Of a DNA stretch of 6,333 nt, positions 5,599-6,333 are shown piece after piece. The stretch lies in assembly GCA_047517625.1 (NCBI GenBank), contig JAKZSO010000020.1, forward strand, positions 1 through 6,333, given 5' to 3'. Position 1 is the first letter of the stretch; each line of letters starts with the position of its first letter. This DNA comes from JABHVE01 sp047517625. GTDB lineage: Bacteria > Pseudomonadota > Alphaproteobacteria > UBA2966 > CAIVPW01. The position numbers and the translations under genes were made by a program. Below the pieces are notes generated by a model that had not been told where the DNA came from, made no database searches, and saw only the letters and a program-made list of their open reading frames with translations.

Positions 5599-5958
5599 TC
5601 ACAGGACGCTCACATTGCCGCGGTTGTGGCGGCAGACCTGGGGAAACCCGGCCAAACTGCCGTTTGACCACATGGCCCGGCCACCCGGGCGGCAGTCAGA
5701 CAACGGCCAGGCGTTCACGTAGGTTTCGGGAATGCGGTTTCTCCCGCAGGTCTCATAGGCGATGCGCTCGTACCGGCCGACGTAATAGCCATCCATGCCC
5801 GTGGCGTTCACCACCACCGGCGACGCCGCGGCGCAGGTTTCGGTCAAATGCAAGTGGGTGCGGGTGGCTGCCGCGCCGGAAATCATGACCAACGCCAGGA
5901 CCCCAAGGGTCACGGGGTTGGTGACAAAGGAACGGTTTAGTCCAAGCCAGGAAAGCAT
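5599..5958 (-). CDS. Small single-span membrane protein with four cysteines (upstream paralogue)
   Basis: I do not recognise this 119-residue protein. Residues 1-14 are followed by a hydrophobic segment (about 15-31, PVTLGVLALVMISGAAA), then a probably periplasmic domain with Cys42, Cys71, Cys89 and Cys109, enough for two disulfides. Cys42 and Cys71 are 28 residues apart, close to the 29 in the gene downstream. Both proteins share Pro before the span, Cys-x3-Ser after it and a Tyr/Gly patch before the second Cys. The ATG at 5958 is the first ATG in the frame; GGGG lies only one base before it, too close for a good ribosome site. A GTG five codons earlier is an alternative start, and the frame is open from a TTG at 6075. 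The downstream gene starts five bases after its stop. No promoter is clear in the 117 bases before tRNA-Thr. Confidence 0.65.
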   Translation of the reverse strand: MLSWLGLNRSFVTNPVTLGVLALVMISGAAATRTHLHLTETCAAASPVVVNATGMDGYYVGRYERIAYETCGRNRIPETYVNAWPLSDCRPGGRAMWSNGSLAGFPQVCRHNRGNVSVL

Positions 5959-6037
5959 ACCCCGTGATACCACATTCCGGGTGGCGGGATGAACAGCCCG
6001 GGTGCCGCCCGTTGTGGCGCCAACAACCGCAGCGACC

Positions 6038-6067
6038 TTCACCAACGCAGATCGGTCGTGCGATAGT
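6038..6067 (+). promoter_or_regulatory. Possible promoter of tRNA-Thr
   Basis: TTCACC (6038-6043, four of six -35 bases) and GATAGT (6062-6067, four of six -10 bases) are 18 bases apart. The expected start falls within a few bases of the tRNA 5' end. The -10 region with its following GCG resembles that of the tRNA-Tyr promoter (CATAGTGCG). Confidence 0.35.
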
Positions 6068-6075
6068 GCGCCCAA

Positions 6076-6151
<76 letters not shown>

Positions 6152-6180
6152 AGCTTTTCAGTGACTTAGAGGGAATATCG

Positions 6181-6219
6181 GTGACACGGACCAAGGCCAG
6201 TGTCACCAGGATGTCACCA
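6181..6219. repeat. Cluster of GTGACA/TGTCAC repeats after tRNA-Thr
   Basis: GTGACAC (6181-6187) and GTGTCAC (6200-6206) are perfect inverted 7-mers 12 bases apart. TGTCACCA also occurs twice in direct orientation, at 6201-6208 and 6212-6219, with an 11-base period, about one helical turn. No T run follows, so this is not an obvious terminator. A protein-binding site or a recombinase arm site is possible. Confidence 0.5.
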
Positions 6220-6333
6220 CAGCGGGGCGCCCTACCAGTATTCCGCCCGGGGCAGGGGGGGGGCTGCCCTCCGCGGCGTCCTCGAACCATGCGATCCTCG
6301 CGCGGCACTCCGCGATCCGGCGATCCAGGACGG
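6203..6333 (-). CDS. Possible C-terminal end of an unidentified gene (runs off the right edge)
   Basis: The leftward frame entering from the right edge is open for 42 codons and stops with TGA at 6203-6205, inside the repeat cluster. It starts with a helix-like, charged stretch (LDRRIAECRARIAWFEDAA) that looks more like real protein than the other frames do, then becomes Pro/Gly-rich (EGSPPPAPGG) across the run of nine C on this strand. The stretch is too short to name, and a chance open frame in GC-rich DNA is possible. If the C run were one base longer or shorter, the last 20 or so residues would change frame. Confidence 0.35.
   Translation of the reverse strand, partial: VLDRRIAECRARIAWFEDAAEGSPPPAPGGILVGRPAVVTSW
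6250..6269. repeat. Run of nine G inside a hairpin
   Basis: GGGCAG (6250-6255) pairs with CTGCCC (6264-6269), and the eight-base loop consists only of G; the full G run is 6255-6263. Such a tract is prone to slippage. It falls within the possible partial gene at the right edge. Confidence 0.5.

Overview
The window looks like part of a GC-rich proteobacterial chromosome, most likely an alphaproteobacterium. The arguments are the high GC content, the EF-Tu N-terminus with KPHC before its P-loop region, a tRNA-Tyr/tRNA-Gly/tuf cluster next to rlmB, and CCA ends encoded in all three tRNA genes. A finer placement, such as Rhodospirillales, would be a guess.

Layout from left to right. Positions 1-528 hold a leftward stable-RNA and translation operon: a TTGACA-type promoter, tRNA-Tyr(GUA), tRNA-Gly(UCC) and the first 34 codons of tuf, which runs off the left edge. 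Divergent from it lies rlmB (640-1509, +), a SpoU-family 23S rRNA 2'-O-methyltransferase with an enlarged loop in its last motif. It converges on a leftward gene (1552-2469) for an unrecognised exported protein, extremely acidic and built of Asp/Glu/Gly/Pro repeats. Upstream of that gene in the same direction is a short msrA (2634-3092). Divergent from msrA is a 676-residue MscS-family channel (3206-5236, +). After it come two small leftward genes (5282-5593 and 5599-5958), each encoding a single-span membrane protein with a similarly spaced cysteine pair; they look like diverged tandem duplicates. The right end carries tRNA-Thr(UGU) (6076-6151, +), a cluster of short GTGACA-type repeats, a run of nine G in a hairpin loop, and what may be the C-terminus of another leftward gene.

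The left half is translation housekeeping: aminoacyl-tRNA adaptors, their carrier EF-Tu and a modifier of the ribosomal P-loop. The middle and right hold envelope and stress functions: methionine sulfoxide repair, osmotic pressure relief, an acidic exported protein and two small membrane proteins. Nothing in the sequence proves that the second group works as one system. The least explained parts are the acidic repeat protein, the paired small membrane genes and the DNA after tRNA-Thr. No gap between genes exceeds 300 bases; the largest (444-639, 2470-2633, 3093-3205, 5959-6075) are promoter or leader regions, and apart from the sites listed I see nothing clear in them.
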